From Nitrospirota bacterium (GTDB lineage: Bacteria > Nitrospirota > Nitrospiria > SBBL01 > JAADHI01), in contig JAJDBU010000075.1 in assembly GCA_029261195.1 (NCBI GenBank), positions 1 through 64,000 of the forward strand: a DNA stretch of 64,000 nucleotides, read 5' to 3'. A program made the translations under genes and the position numbers. The notes below the pieces were generated by a model. The model was not told the origin of the DNA, did no database searches, and was given only the letters and a program-made list of their open reading frames with translations. Positions 38,786 through 48,135 of the stretch are shown piece by piece (positions within the stretch are counted from its first letter, which is position 1; each line of letters begins with the position of its first letter).

Positions 38786-40116
38786 CAGGATAGCCCCATC
38801 ACTGCTTCTTTAAAAACATCACCGCGCTCTTGATAATCACCAAAGAGATCAAAGCTGGCGCAACCGGGAGAAAGCAGGACGGTCTCTCCCGGTTGTGCTG
38901 CCGCTGCTGCCGCGTTGACCGCTGCTTCCATCGAATCGGCTTTCTCAATGGCCCGATGGTCGGAGAAAATTCTCGCCATCTTCTCCTGTGTTTCACCGAT
39001 AAGAATCAGACGTTTGGCTCGTTCTCCGACAACTTTCTTTAACGACTCAAAATCACCCGCTTTGTCTCGTCCCCCGGCAATCAAAATCACCGGCTGTTTT
39101 AAGCCTTCAAGGGCCCGCTTCACCGCCGCGACATTGGTGCCCTTGGAATCATTCAGGTACTGCACACCCCGGTATTCACGCACAAACTCCATGCGGTGCG
39201 GCAGTCCCTTAAAATGCCTCAGAGTCTCTGCGATGGCTTCAATTGAACAACCGGCTAAAAGCGTTACCGCGCAGGCTGCCAGAATGTTTTCAGGATGACA
39301 GGCCGGCGTCACATGGAGATCATCAAGATGACAGATAGCCTCCGGCTCTCCCCAGAGGCTAGAGATAATTTCTCCATCTTGAAGATAGACCCCCCGTTCA
39401 ACAACCTGGACTTGGCTAAAATAGACAGGCTGGGCATTGTGTTTCGGCGGAAGCGAAAGCGGATCGTCCAGGTTAAGGATGGCATGATCAGACTGGCTTT
39501 GGTTTTCAAATATGCGCCATTTGGCTTTCTTGTAGGTCTCATACTCCTTATATCGGTCAAGGTGGTCGGCGCTGATATTAAGCAAAATCGCAAGACGTGG
39601 ATGAAAACGGGTAATCGTTTCAAGCTGGAAGGAACTGAGTTCGGCAACAATAAAATCCCAGGAGGAGGAAACGGCCTCTGAAAGGGGTAGCCCAAGGTTC
39701 CCTCCGACAAAGGTCTGCCAGCCCCAGCCCTTCAGGATTTCTCCGACAAGGGTCGTGGTTGTGCTTTTCCCATTCGTCCCCGTGATCCCAATGATTGGAG
39801 CCTTAAGCAGAGAGGCCGCAAGTTCCACTTCGCTTATTAGCGGGATTCCCAGACTTTCAAGGCGGTCGGTCGGAATCCGATTCCGCGGCACACCCGGACT
39901 CAAGACAATCAGGTCGGCGGAAGTCAGATCTTCCTCATGCCAATTTCCAAGATTAAATTGAATAGAAGCTGGGAGGTCTGGAGGAATGGTCTGTGGTTTG
40001 TCATCAATGATGAGCGGAAGCGCACCCTGTTTTGACAGCAGTCTTGCCGCTGCCAGGCCGCTTCTGCCCATGCCAACGACCGTTACCCGTAAGCCTTTGA
40101 ATAAGAGTTCGTTCAT
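38785..40116 (-). CDS. murD: UDP-MurNAc-L-alanine--D-glutamate ligase
   Basis: This 443-residue Mur ligase adds D-glutamate. The N-terminal domain begins with VTVVGMGRSGLAAARLL, the ATP loop is GITGTNGKSTTTTLVGE near residue 112, and YLNDSKGTNVAAV and LLSPGCASFD mark the C-terminal half. It is 19 bases after mraY and coupled to ftsW. Confidence 0.96.
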   Translation of the reverse strand: MNELLFKGLRVTVVGMGRSGLAAARLLSKQGALPLIIDDKPQTIPPDLPASIQFNLGNWHEEDLTSADLIVLSPGVPRNRIPTDRLESLGIPLISEVELAASLLKAPIIGITGTNGKSTTTTLVGEILKGWGWQTFVGGNLGLPLSEAVSSSWDFIVAELSSFQLETITRFHPRLAILLNISADHLDRYKEYETYKKAKWRIFENQSQSDHAILNLDDPLSLPPKHNAQPVYFSQVQVVERGVYLQDGEIISSLWGEPEAICHLDDLHVTPACHPENILAACAVTLLAGCSIEAIAETLRHFKGLPHRMEFVREYRGVQYLNDSKGTNVAAVKRALEGLKQPVILIAGGRDKAGDFESLKKVVGERAKRLILIGETQEKMARIFSDHRAIEKADSMEAAVNAAAAAAQPGETVLLSPGCASFDLFGDYQERGDVFKEAVMGLS

Positions 40117-40135
40117 ACTGATTTCCTGATTTTCC

Positions 40136-41212
40136 TCACCGCAATTTCAAAGTACTTAAACCCACCAAACCCAGAATAATGGCGATGATCCAGAAGCGAA
40201 CGACGATCTTCGGTTCCTTCCATCCCTTCAATTCAAAATGATGATGGATCGGGGCCATCAGGAAAACCCGTTTTCCACGCGACTTGAAGGAGGCCACCTG
40301 AAAAATGACGGAAAGGGCTTCGACGACGAAGATGCCGCCGACAAGCGCCAGCAAAAGTTCATGTTTGGTAATGACCGCGACCGTGCCCAGCGCACCTCCC
40401 AGGGGCAGTGAACCGATATCTCCCATGAAAATGGTCGCCGGATAGGTATTGAACCAGAGAAAGCCAAGAGAGGCGCCTAAAATTGCTCCGCAAAAAACGG
40501 CCAACTCCCCCGCTCCCTTAATGTTCGGGATGAGCAGGTAGTCGGAAAAATTGCTATGCCCCGTGACATAGGCGACGATCATGTAGGCGACCGCCGTCAC
40601 CATGATCGGCCCGATGGCAAGGCCGTCGAGGCCGTCAGTCAGATTGACGGCGTTTGAGGCGCCGACGATGACGAGGATGGCAAAGGGAATGTAGAGGATG
40701 CCGAGGTCAGGCTGAATATCCTTAAAAAAGGGGACAGAGAGGACGGTTGAATAGGCGGAAGAGCTGTAGAGTCCCAGGGCGGTAATCAGGGCGATGGTGA
40801 TTTGCAGGCCGAATTTATAGCGTGCCAGAAGTCCTTTTGGATCTTTTCTCACACATTTCAGATAGTCATCCCAGAATCCGATTAGCCCAAAACCCGTTGT
40901 CGCAAAGAGGACAAGCCAAATGTAACCATTCGTCATGTCGGCCCAGAGCAGGGTGGAAACAAGGATGGCAATCAGAATCAAAAGTCCACCCATTGTGGGT
41001 GTCCCCGATTTGTGCTGATGTGATTCAGGCCCATCGGCCCGAATCATTTGACCCACCTGAAGACCTCTTAAAATTTCAGTGACTTTCGGCCCGATCAGAA
41101 AGGACATCAGAAGGGCAGTCACGATGGCATAAATCGTCCTGAAGGTAATGTACCTGAAGACATTCAGGAAGGAATAACTCTCATGCAATGGATAGATCAG
41201 GTTGTAGAACAC
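40136..41212 (-). CDS. mraY: Phospho-MurNAc-pentapeptide transferase (MraY)
   Basis: This 358-residue integral membrane enzyme has about ten helices and makes lipid I from undecaprenyl phosphate. Conserved regions include GTPTMGGL, the Asp-rich [20 protein letters not shown] and [13 protein letters not shown]. It lies 13 bases after murF. Confidence 0.97.
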   Translation of the reverse strand: MFYNLIYPLHESYSFLNVFRYITFRTIYAIVTALLMSFLIGPKVTEILRGLQVGQMIRADGPESHQHKSGTPTMGGLLILIAILVSTLLWADMTNGYIWLVLFATTGFGLIGFWDDYLKCVRKDPKGLLARYKFGLQITIALITALGLYSSSAYSTVLSVPFFKDIQPDLGILYIPFAILVIVGASNAVNLTDGLDGLAIGPIMVTAVAYMIVAYVTGHSNFSDYLLIPNIKGAGELAVFCGAILGASLGFLWFNTYPATIFMGDIGSLPLGGALGTVAVITKHELLLALVGGIFVVEALSVIFQVASFKSRGKRVFLMAPIHHHFELKGWKEPKIVVRFWIIAIILGLVGLSTLKLR

Positions 41213-41225
41213 GGATTTCAGTCCT

Positions 41226-42620
41226 TTAAAAATCTTCTAATAACTGTTCCAGGTGCATGCCCCGAGAGGCCTTCATCAGGAGAATGTCTCCCGCTGTGAC
41301 AAGATTTGCAAGTGATTCCGACACTTCAGCCATGTCACAGGCCACGACAATGGCCGCCATCGGCATTCCTCCACTCTGTGCCCCTTCCGCAGTTTCTTCT
41401 GCCGAGGGACCGACGGCAATCAGGCGGTCAACTCCGAGTAGGGCGGCTTTCCGTCCAATCTCGAAATGGGCTGCCTTGGTCGATGACCCCAGTTCAAGCA
41501 TTTCGCCAAGGAGGGCAATACGACTCCCCCGGCTTGGCATATTTGCAAGCAAGTCGAGGGCTGCACACATCGAATCGGGGTTTGCGTTGTAGGCATCAAA
41601 CAGGATCGTCACCCCATTTTTTTTCATGATCTCCGTTCTCTGCGGAAGCGGCTTGCTTTGCTGTAGACCTTCCGAAATTTCCTGTAAGCCCACACCCAGA
41701 GCCGAAGCGACCGCCGCCGCTGCGAGTCCATTCTGAACCTGATGTAAACCGGGCAAGGCGAGACTGACCCCGGAAACTTCATCATCAGTTCGGTTTCGAC
41801 AAAGTGTGAAACTTGTTTTTCCATCTGTCTGAACAATTTCCCGGGCAGTGACATCGGTATCTGAATCCAGCCCGAAGGTCCAGGTTTTCGGTAGTCGGTT
41901 TTCCCAGGAACTAAGGTAGGGATCGTCCCGATTGATTACGGCCAGCCCTTCTTCTGCGACATGCTCAAAAAGAACGCCTTTTTCTAAGGCGACTCCTTCC
42001 AGACTTCCGAGGCCTTCGAGATGGGCCGATCCGATATTGGTAATCAGTCCAAGCGTAGGACAGGCGATGTCACAAAGCAGGGCCATTTCACCTAAGCCGC
42101 CGATCCCCATTTCAAGCACCGCTGCCGTGTGGTCTTCTCTCAGGCGAAGCAGGGAAAGGGGAAGGCCGATGTGATTGTTTAGATTGCCTTCGTTTTTCAA
42201 AACATTGCCACTCTGTGCCAAAATTGCGGCGATCATTTCCTTTGTTGTTGTTTTCCCATTACTCCCCGTCACACCAATTAAAGGGAGGTCGAAACGTTTA
42301 CGATGCCACCGCGCCAGCTTTTGCATCGCCCGAAGCGGATCATCGACCAGAACAAAAAACCGATCTTTTTTATGGGAAGACCAGAGACTTCGTCTCTGGT
42401 CAAGGGCCGAACGGGAAACGAGCGCGCCCGCTCCTCCAGCCTGGAAAACCTGCTCCACATAGTCATGCCCGTCAAAATTCGGGCCGGACAGGGCGATAAA
42501 AAGGTGGTCCTTGTTGATCGTGCGGCTGTCGATCGAAAAGTCCTCGAATCGATTACTCGCGGGTCGCCTTCCAAAAAATTGTCCTTGTGTGCCCTGTAAA
42601 AGATCATCAATCGTCCACAT
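41226..42620 (-). CDS. murF: UDP-MurNAc-tripeptide--D-Ala-D-Ala ligase
   Basis: This 464-residue Mur ligase adds the D-Ala-D-Ala dipeptide made by Ddl. The ATP loop is [16 protein letters not shown] near residue 117. [14 protein letters not shown] and [11 protein letters not shown] are typical MurF segments. The N-terminal substrate domain contains FSIDSRTI. It follows murE by 20 bases. Confidence 0.95.
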   Translation of the reverse strand: MWTIDDLLQGTQGQFFGRRPASNRFEDFSIDSRTINKDHLFIALSGPNFDGHDYVEQVFQAGGAGALVSRSALDQRRSLWSSHKKDRFFVLVDDPLRAMQKLARWHRKRFDLPLIGVTGSNGKTTTKEMIAAILAQSGNVLKNEGNLNNHIGLPLSLLRLREDHTAAVLEMGIGGLGEMALLCDIACPTLGLITNIGSAHLEGLGSLEGVALEKGVLFEHVAEEGLAVINRDDPYLSSWENRLPKTWTFGLDSDTDVTAREIVQTDGKTSFTLCRNRTDDEVSGVSLALPGLHQVQNGLAAAAVASALGVGLQEISEGLQQSKPLPQRTEIMKKNGVTILFDAYNANPDSMCAALDLLANMPSRGSRIALLGEMLELGSSTKAAHFEIGRKAALLGVDRLIAVGPSAEETAEGAQSGGMPMAAIVVACDMAEVSESLANLVTAGDILLMKASRGMHLEQLLEDF

Positions 42621-42640
42621 GTGCTTTTACATCCACCACC

Positions 42641-44179
42641 TTACTTCTCAAATCGTTCCTTTAAGGCCTCCCGCGCCACTTTCCGATCATCAAAAGGGAA
42701 GCGCTGTGAACCGATCTGCTGGTCCGTCTCATGCCCTTTTCCCGCGATCACGACAACATCATCCGGTTCGGCCATTTGAATCGCCCGCTTGATGGCCGCT
42801 CCGCGATCAGGAATAATTTCATAATCGACCCTCTGCTCGGCAAAACTCGCTTCCTTGTGATGGAAGCCGGTTTCAATTTCTCTAATAATCGCAAGCGGTG
42901 ATTCGCTTCTCGGGTTATCGGATGTCAGAATCACCTTTTGACTCAGGGCGGCTGCGGCTTCGGCCATCTTGGGGCGCTTTCCACGGTCGCGGTCTCCGCC
43001 GCAACCGAAAAGGGTAATGATGCGTCTTGGTCCAAGCTCTGCGACCGCTTGAAGCAGTCTGAACAGGGCGTCAGACGTATGCGCATAATCGACAATTACA
43101 GTGAAATCCTGCCCCATATCGATTTTTTCAAAACGACCCGGGACGCCCTGCATTGCCGCAATACCAGAGGCGATTTTTTCTCCGGAGAGACCGAGGCTTA
43201 AGCCGACACCAATGGCCGCCAACACGTTATAGACATTGTATCGGCCAATGAGGGGCGATTTGACTTCGATCTCTCCAATCGGTGTAGCAACCGTCATGAC
43301 AATGCCGTTTAAATCGAAGACAAATTGTTTCGGGAAAATATCTGCCGCATTTTCGGTTCCATTCGCTTCGATGCCGTAGGACCAGGTCGCTTGAGTCAAT
43401 TCCGCCAAAAGGCGTTTGCCCCAGGGATCATCCTGATTGATCAGGCATCGACCCTTCGTCAAGGCGCAGAGTTGTTTTTTAGTTTGGTAATAGGCTTCCA
43501 TTGAATGATGATAGTCGAGGTGCTCTTCCGTTAAATTGGTAAAAACCATCGTTTCAAAATTGCACCCGGCAACACGGCCCTGATCGAGGGCATGAGATGA
43601 AACCTCCATCGCAACATGGCTTGCCCCGGCCTCTCGCATTTTGGCAAAGAGCTCATGCAGATCAAGCAGACCGGGGGTTGTATGTGTCGCCGGTATTTCA
43701 TTATCGCCGATGCGGTAAGTGATGGTACTCAAACGTCCGCTTTTCAAACTACAGGCATGAAGCAGGCTGTCGATCAGATAACAAGTCGTCGTCTTGCCGT
43801 TAGTCCCCGTAATGCCAATCAAGTGAAGATCGTTTGCGGGGTGTTCAAAAAAAGAGGGGGCAAGATGAGCGAGCGCTGCTTTCGAATCATCGACTTGAAT
43901 AAAGCTCGCCTCAGTCTCTCCAAGCAAGTGTTTATCCACCGGCTCTTCTGTAACAATGGCGACTGCTCCCCGTTCTATCGCGTCTCCAATAAAATGATGA
44001 CCATCCACTTTTGTTCCCTTCATCGCGACGAAAAGTCCGCCGGGGAGAACAGACCTTGAGTCCACTGCAATTGCCTTGATGTTCAAATCAATATTTAGAT
44101 CATTCAGGCTGCGCCCCATAATCCGGATATTCATTTTTTTTTCATTTTGGAACAATTTCATCCAATGACCTAAATTCAC
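42641..44179 (-). CDS. murE: UDP-MurNAc-tripeptide synthetase (meso-DAP type)
   Basis: This 512-residue Mur ligase adds the third residue of the stem peptide. The ATP loop is GITGTNGKTTTCYLI near residue 122. The specificity motif reads SDNPRSES; DNPR is associated with meso-diaminopimelate rather than lysine, implying a DAP-type wall. GKGHETDQQI is near the C terminus. The GTG start at 44179 overlaps the ftsI stop (GTGA), while ATG at 44161 is an alternative. Confidence 0.95.
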   Translation of the reverse strand: MNLGHWMKLFQNEKKMNIRIMGRSLNDLNIDLNIKAIAVDSRSVLPGGLFVAMKGTKVDGHHFIGDAIERGAVAIVTEEPVDKHLLGETEASFIQVDDSKAALAHLAPSFFEHPANDLHLIGITGTNGKTTTCYLIDSLLHACSLKSGRLSTITYRIGDNEIPATHTTPGLLDLHELFAKMREAGASHVAMEVSSHALDQGRVAGCNFETMVFTNLTEEHLDYHHSMEAYYQTKKQLCALTKGRCLINQDDPWGKRLLAELTQATWSYGIEANGTENAADIFPKQFVFDLNGIVMTVATPIGEIEVKSPLIGRYNVYNVLAAIGVGLSLGLSGEKIASGIAAMQGVPGRFEKIDMGQDFTVIVDYAHTSDALFRLLQAVAELGPRRIITLFGCGGDRDRGKRPKMAEAAAALSQKVILTSDNPRSESPLAIIREIETGFHHKEASFAEQRVDYEIIPDRGAAIKRAIQMAEPDDVVVIAGKGHETDQQIGSQRFPFDDRKVAREALKERFEK

Positions 44180-46002
44180 CAGCGTGGGCCGATCAAGGGA
44201 ACAATGCGGCCTGAGGTCCCACCGCTTCTGTCCGCAATCTGAACCAGTGTCGACCGCCTTTTGGCTGTTTGAATGGACTCCTGCGGATGAGTCGGTTCCT
44301 GAGGACGATTCCCCTGAGGGACGACTTTTAAATAGTGCAAGACCTCTTCGGCGATCTTTGAAAAAACGGGTGCCGCAATTTGCCCGCCCCAGGCGATCCC
44401 CTGCGGTTCATCAACCACAACCAGGATGGTGACGACGGGATCTTCCGCCGGGACAAAACCGACAAAAGAACTGACCGAGCGCTCTTTTGAATAACGGCCC
44501 AGGGCTCGATCAAACTTTTGAGCCGTCCCTGTTTTTCCGGCAACAGCGTAGCCTGCAACCGCTGCTCGGCGACCCGTGCCCTTCTCGGCGACAACCTCTT
44601 TCAGAATTTCGGCCATCGTTTCCGTCGTAGCTTCAGAAAGTACACGGCGTTTGATTTTCGACCGACTTCCCTCTCCCTTCACGGATTTACCCGGCTCTTT
44701 CACAATTTGCGGCGTCATCAGCCAGCCACCGTTTGCAATCACAGAGACAGCAGTGACCATTTGCAAAGGCGTAACGCCAATTTCCTGTCCGATGGCGATT
44801 GAGGCGAGTGAACGGCCTGACCACTGTTTGCGATCTTGCAGCAAACCCCCTAATTCTCCACCGAGGTCAATGCCCAATCGTTTCCCGAAACCAAAGGATT
44901 CGGCGTATCTTGACAGCCGGTCCGGTCCGAGGATTTCTGCAACCTTGATTGTCCCGATATTGCTTGATTTGGCAATGACTTGTCGAAAGGGCACAATGCC
45001 GACGGCATCATGGTCGTGAATCGTCGTTCCTTTCACACGATAAGTCCCGTTTTCACAGTCAATCAGATCGTCCGGGTCAACGAGATTTTCCTCTATTGCC
45101 GCCGCTGCAGTGATGATCTTGAAGGTTGAGCCTGGCTCATAAAAATCGGTAATGGCCCGATTTCTCCACTGATCAGGGCGTGATGAGCTCACCTTGTTCG
45201 GATCAAATTCAGGACGTACCGCCATCGACAAAATCTCTCCGCTCCAGGGGTCCATCACAATCACCGTCCCACCAAGGGCATCACTCTCTTTAACGATCCG
45301 GTCTAGCTCCCGCTCACTGATATGCTGAATCACCTCGTCAACCGTCAGCGTGAGCGCCCTGCCGGGTGTTGATCGGGCATAGTCGAAATCCTTCGGAAAC
45401 ACAGACTGCCCAAGGGCATCTCGCTCCATTACGACAAATCCAGCCTTTCCCCGAAGGCTTTTGTCATGCCTGAGTTCGATCCCTTCCAGACCCTTGTTAT
45501 CGAGACCTGCAAAACCAATCAGGTGACCGAAGCGAGAATTCCGGGGGTAAACCCTTTTGCTCTCTCGGATAAAACCAATCCCTTCGAACTGTTTCTTTTC
45601 GATTCGCTCACTCATTTCGAGGCTGACCTTTCGCTTGAGCCAGACAAAATCCTTCTTTTTCAGCAATTTTTCATGGAGCTGTTTTTTTTGGACTTTTAAA
45701 ATCGGGGCCAATTGCCCTGCGAGTTTACGAGGGTTTTTTATCTTGGAAGGGATGGCATAGATTGAAGGTCGCTCAATGTTCATAGCGAGAATCTTTCCGT
45801 TTCGGTCATAGATGGTACCCCGTTCCGCCTCAAGCTTGACGTGCTTTTCCTGGGACTGCTCGGCTCGAGCCACCCATAAGTCATGCTCCAGCCCCTGAAT
45901 AAAAACAAGACGTGTCAGAACAAGCGCAAACCCGATCATCATTAAAGTAAAGATTGTATAAAACCGTGATCGCTTCAATTGATCGTCTGATTTTTTAGGC
46001 AT
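44176..46002 (-). CDS. ftsI: Septal transpeptidase FtsI (PBP3)
   Basis: This 608-residue class B penicillin-binding protein has one N-terminal helix (about 14-34), a dimerisation domain with ERGTIYDRNGKILA, and a transpeptidase domain. The motifs PGSTFK, SSN and KTGTAQ are intact. It cross-links septal peptidoglycan with FtsW. AGGAGG lies seven bases before the ATG at 46002, favoured over the track start at 46026, although that ATG also overlaps the ftsL stop. Confidence 0.95.
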   Translation of the reverse strand: MPKKSDDQLKRSRFYTIFTLMMIGFALVLTRLVFIQGLEHDLWVARAEQSQEKHVKLEAERGTIYDRNGKILAMNIERPSIYAIPSKIKNPRKLAGQLAPILKVQKKQLHEKLLKKKDFVWLKRKVSLEMSERIEKKQFEGIGFIRESKRVYPRNSRFGHLIGFAGLDNKGLEGIELRHDKSLRGKAGFVVMERDALGQSVFPKDFDYARSTPGRALTLTVDEVIQHISERELDRIVKESDALGGTVIVMDPWSGEILSMAVRPEFDPNKVSSSRPDQWRNRAITDFYEPGSTFKIITAAAAIEENLVDPDDLIDCENGTYRVKGTTIHDHDAVGIVPFRQVIAKSSNIGTIKVAEILGPDRLSRYAESFGFGKRLGIDLGGELGGLLQDRKQWSGRSLASIAIGQEIGVTPLQMVTAVSVIANGGWLMTPQIVKEPGKSVKGEGSRSKIKRRVLSEATTETMAEILKEVVAEKGTGRRAAVAGYAVAGKTGTAQKFDRALGRYSKERSVSSFVGFVPAEDPVVTILVVVDEPQGIAWGGQIAAPVFSKIAEEVLHYLKVVPQGNRPQEPTHPQESIQTAKRRSTLVQIADRSGGTSGRIVPLIGPRW

Positions 46003-46022
46003 TCTGCGTCCTCCTACCTGTT

Positions 46023-46304
46023 TCATGGATCGGTCTTTTCTAGTGAAACATAGACTCGCTGCTCAGGTGTCGGCAGTCTCATCCGGATCTCTTCAAGGGC
46101 AAGCTGCTCAATCCGTTCAATGCTGCTGAGGCGTGAAATTTCTGCAAGCAGATCTTTTTGACGTCGAAGCAATACAGTGCGTTCTTTTTGAAGACTTTCA
46201 GTCTCGTATCCGAGGTGAATCATGCCGTTACGTTGCCAAACGGCGAGAAAAGCAACGAGCAGCATCGGTGTGATCAGCAAAACAACAAGCAGTAGACGAG
46301 GCAT
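46023..46304 (-). CDS. ftsL: Cell division protein FtsL
   Basis: This 93-residue bitopic protein has a short cytosolic tail, one helix (MPRLLLVVLLITPMLLVAFLAVW) and a periplasmic coiled coil with ESLQKERTVLLRRQKDLLAEISRL. It forms the FtsQLB complex. The track start at 46394 lies inside rsmH. AAGGAAG lies just before the ATG at 46304, so that start is used. Confidence 0.85.
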   Translation of the reverse strand: MPRLLLVVLLITPMLLVAFLAVWQRNGMIHLGYETESLQKERTVLLRRQKDLLAEISRLSSIERIEQLALEEIRMRLPTPEQRVYVSLEKTDP

Positions 46305-46317
46305 CTGCACTTCCTTT

Positions 46318-47274
46318 TCAGGCGGCCCGCTCCAGGGCACGCAACTTGGCGCTTCTGGCGCGTCGATTCCGTAAACATTCGTCCGGACCGGCAATCAACG
46401 GTTTTTTGTAAAGATTGATATATTGTTTTTCACCCGGTTCCGGATATTTTTTTGCCCAGGACTTGAAGCACTGCTTGACCTTTCGATCCTCCAGACTATG
46501 AAAGGAAATAACAACCAGTCTTCCACCGACTCCCAAAAGCGAAATTGCAGCTTCGAGACCAGTAGAAATCTGTTCCAATTCATCGTTGACTGCTATGCGC
46601 AGGGCCTGAAAGGTGCGTGTCGCCGGGTGTGTGCGGCCATGTCGGAATCGGGCTGGAACCGCATGCCAAATAATGTTCTCCAGTTCCTCCGTCCGCAGAA
46701 TCTCCCCTTTGTCGCTCCGATGTTGCACAATGCTAGAAGCAATCCTCCCTGCCCATCTTTCTTCACCGAAGTCTTGGATCATGGTTTTGATCTCCGATTC
46801 CTTGAGCTGATTGATGAGGTCGCTGGCAGGTGAGCCCGATTGCCGATCCATACGCATGTCGAGGGGGCCGGGGCTCTGAAATGAAAATCCCCGTTCAGCT
46901 GTGTCAAGTTGAAAGGAGGAAATGCCAAAATCGAAGAGAATGCCGTCAAGATCAGTCTGATTCAAATCGCCAACAATTTGGAGGAGATCTTGGAAGCTGC
47001 CTTTTCTGGAAATGAATCTGTCCGACTGATCCCCGATCCGGTTCTTCGCAATCTGGAGGGCCTCTCCATCCCGATCAATCCCGATCAAGCTTGAAGACGG
47101 GCTCGTCGCATTAAGAATGGCCTTTGCGTGGCCTCCGAGTCCAAGTGTGCAATCGACGTAACGCTTTTTTGCACCCGCATTGCAACCCAGCGCGGACAAG
47201 ACCTCATGAAGCATAACCGGCTGGTGTTTTTTAGTGTCTGCTTCCGGCATGATAGAAGTCCGCTCCTGTTGCAT
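46318..47274 (-). CDS. rsmH: 16S rRNA m4C1402 methyltransferase RsmH (MraW)
   Basis: This 318-residue SAM-dependent enzyme methylates N4 of C1402 in 16S rRNA. The SAM motif is YVDCTLGLGGHAKAILNA. FDFGISSFQLDTAERGFSFQ and RTHPATRTFQALRIAVNDEL are conserved family stretches. It is five bases after mraZ. ATG 47250 is an alternative start that matches the family N terminus. Confidence 0.96.
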   Translation of the reverse strand: MQQERTSIMPEADTKKHQPVMLHEVLSALGCNAGAKKRYVDCTLGLGGHAKAILNATSPSSSLIGIDRDGEALQIAKNRIGDQSDRFISRKGSFQDLLQIVGDLNQTDLDGILFDFGISSFQLDTAERGFSFQSPGPLDMRMDRQSGSPASDLINQLKESEIKTMIQDFGEERWAGRIASSIVQHRSDKGEILRTEELENIIWHAVPARFRHGRTHPATRTFQALRIAVNDELEQISTGLEAAISLLGVGGRLVVISFHSLEDRKVKQCFKSWAKKYPEPGEKQYINLYKKPLIAGPDECLRNRRARSAKLRALERAA

Positions 47275-47279
47275 CGCGC

Positions 47280-47723
47280 CTACATCCCCAAACCGGCCAT
47301 TGCCTCCTGGAGGTCTTCAGGATTGGCGATTGTTTCAGCATCCTCTTCAAGCCATCGCTCGCGGTTCCAGATCTCGATCTTGTTCTCGATCCCCACTAGA
47401 TAGGTTTCTCCTTCCAGAGCGGCGAACTCACGGTGCGCGGGCGGGATGAGAACTCTGCCCTGTTTGTCAAGGTTACAGGGCATGGCTCGCGAATAGAGGA
47501 AACGGTAGAATTTCTTAACCATTTTGTTCATTGTCGGGAGATTTTTTGCTTTTTCTGTGACAAGAGTCCACTCTTGAGTTGTGTAGAGGGCAAGACAGCC
47601 ATCAAGATTGCTCGTAAGAATAAGGCCGTGGTCTGCGGTCCCGTTGATCACGTCACGAAAGGGAGCGGGAATGCTTAATCGACCCTTTGCATCGATATTA
47701 TGCTGGAAGGTGCCCATGAACAT
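47280..47723 (-). CDS. mraZ: Transcriptional regulator MraZ
   Basis: This 147-residue protein has two AbrB-like domains (NIDAKGRLSIPAPFRD and CNLDKQGRVLIPPAHREFA). MraZ binds repeated boxes in front of its own gene and controls the dcw cluster. Four such boxes lie directly upstream, so autoregulation is likely. ATG at 47717 (MGTFQHN) is an equally good start. Confidence 0.95.
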   Translation of the reverse strand: MFMGTFQHNIDAKGRLSIPAPFRDVINGTADHGLILTSNLDGCLALYTTQEWTLVTEKAKNLPTMNKMVKKFYRFLYSRAMPCNLDKQGRVLIPPAHREFAALEGETYLVGIENKIEIWNRERWLEEDAETIANPEDLQEAMAGLGM

Positions 47724-47726
47724 CTA

Positions 47727-47766
47727 CTTCAACCCATTTTAACCCACTTGGGCCCATATAGACCCA
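47727..47766 (-). promoter_or_regulatory. MraZ operator: four 10-bp spaced TGGG boxes
   Basis: On the minus strand TGGGTCTATA, TGGGCCCAAG, TGGGTTAAAA and TGGGTTGAAG follow each other with an exact 10-bp period between the promoter and the mraZ start. This matches the tandem MraZ boxes known upstream of mraZ, so repression or autoregulation of the whole cluster is expected. Confidence 0.85.
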
Positions 47767-47776
47767 CTTCATGTAA

Positions 47777-47803
47777 ATTATAGACTCTTTTCGTCATTGT
47801 CAA
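47777..47803 (-). promoter_or_regulatory. dcw cluster promoter upstream of mraZ
   Basis: The minus strand has perfect TTGACA and perfect TATAAT separated by 15 bases, immediately upstream of the MraZ boxes. The short spacer could make it dependent on an activator, or CTTGAC with a 16-base spacer may be the real -35. Confidence 0.75.
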
Positions 47804-48026
47804 GAAGAAAACGGGAATTAAAAAACCGAATCATTCGGCAGTTTTTATAAAAATCCATATACAGTATGCTCACTCTAAAATAAAGGAGGAGAAGAGGGCG
47901 GATGTAAAGTCTTAAACTTGTTTCTGTGGTGTGAGCAGAAGAAAAAACGAAAGAAATGAGGGGAGGGGCTAAGCGACTGTCGTCTCCTTTACTCAGATCA
48001 GTTGATAGCCCGTAAGGGATCAATAA

Positions 48027-48058
48027 ATAATGCCCCGCCTCTAGCAGCGGGGCATTAT
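48027..48058 (-). terminator. Terminator after mutS
   Basis: ATAATGCCCCGC and GCGGGGCATTAT form a perfect 12-bp stem with an 8-base loop, followed on the minus strand by TTATTG. It lies about 80 bases after the mutS stop. Bases 47804-48026 hold no convincing gene. Confidence 0.8.
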
Positions 48059-48135
48059 CGCTTTTGAAAAAAGTTTGGTGAAACCGTAGTCAGAATCCTT
48101 GAGGAAGGCCTCAAAGGGATGGGATTAGACCTTAG

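Noticed and set aside
47778-48023. 81-aa ORF upstream of mraZ
   Set aside because: It runs across the mraZ promoter, has no ribosome site and its composition looks random.
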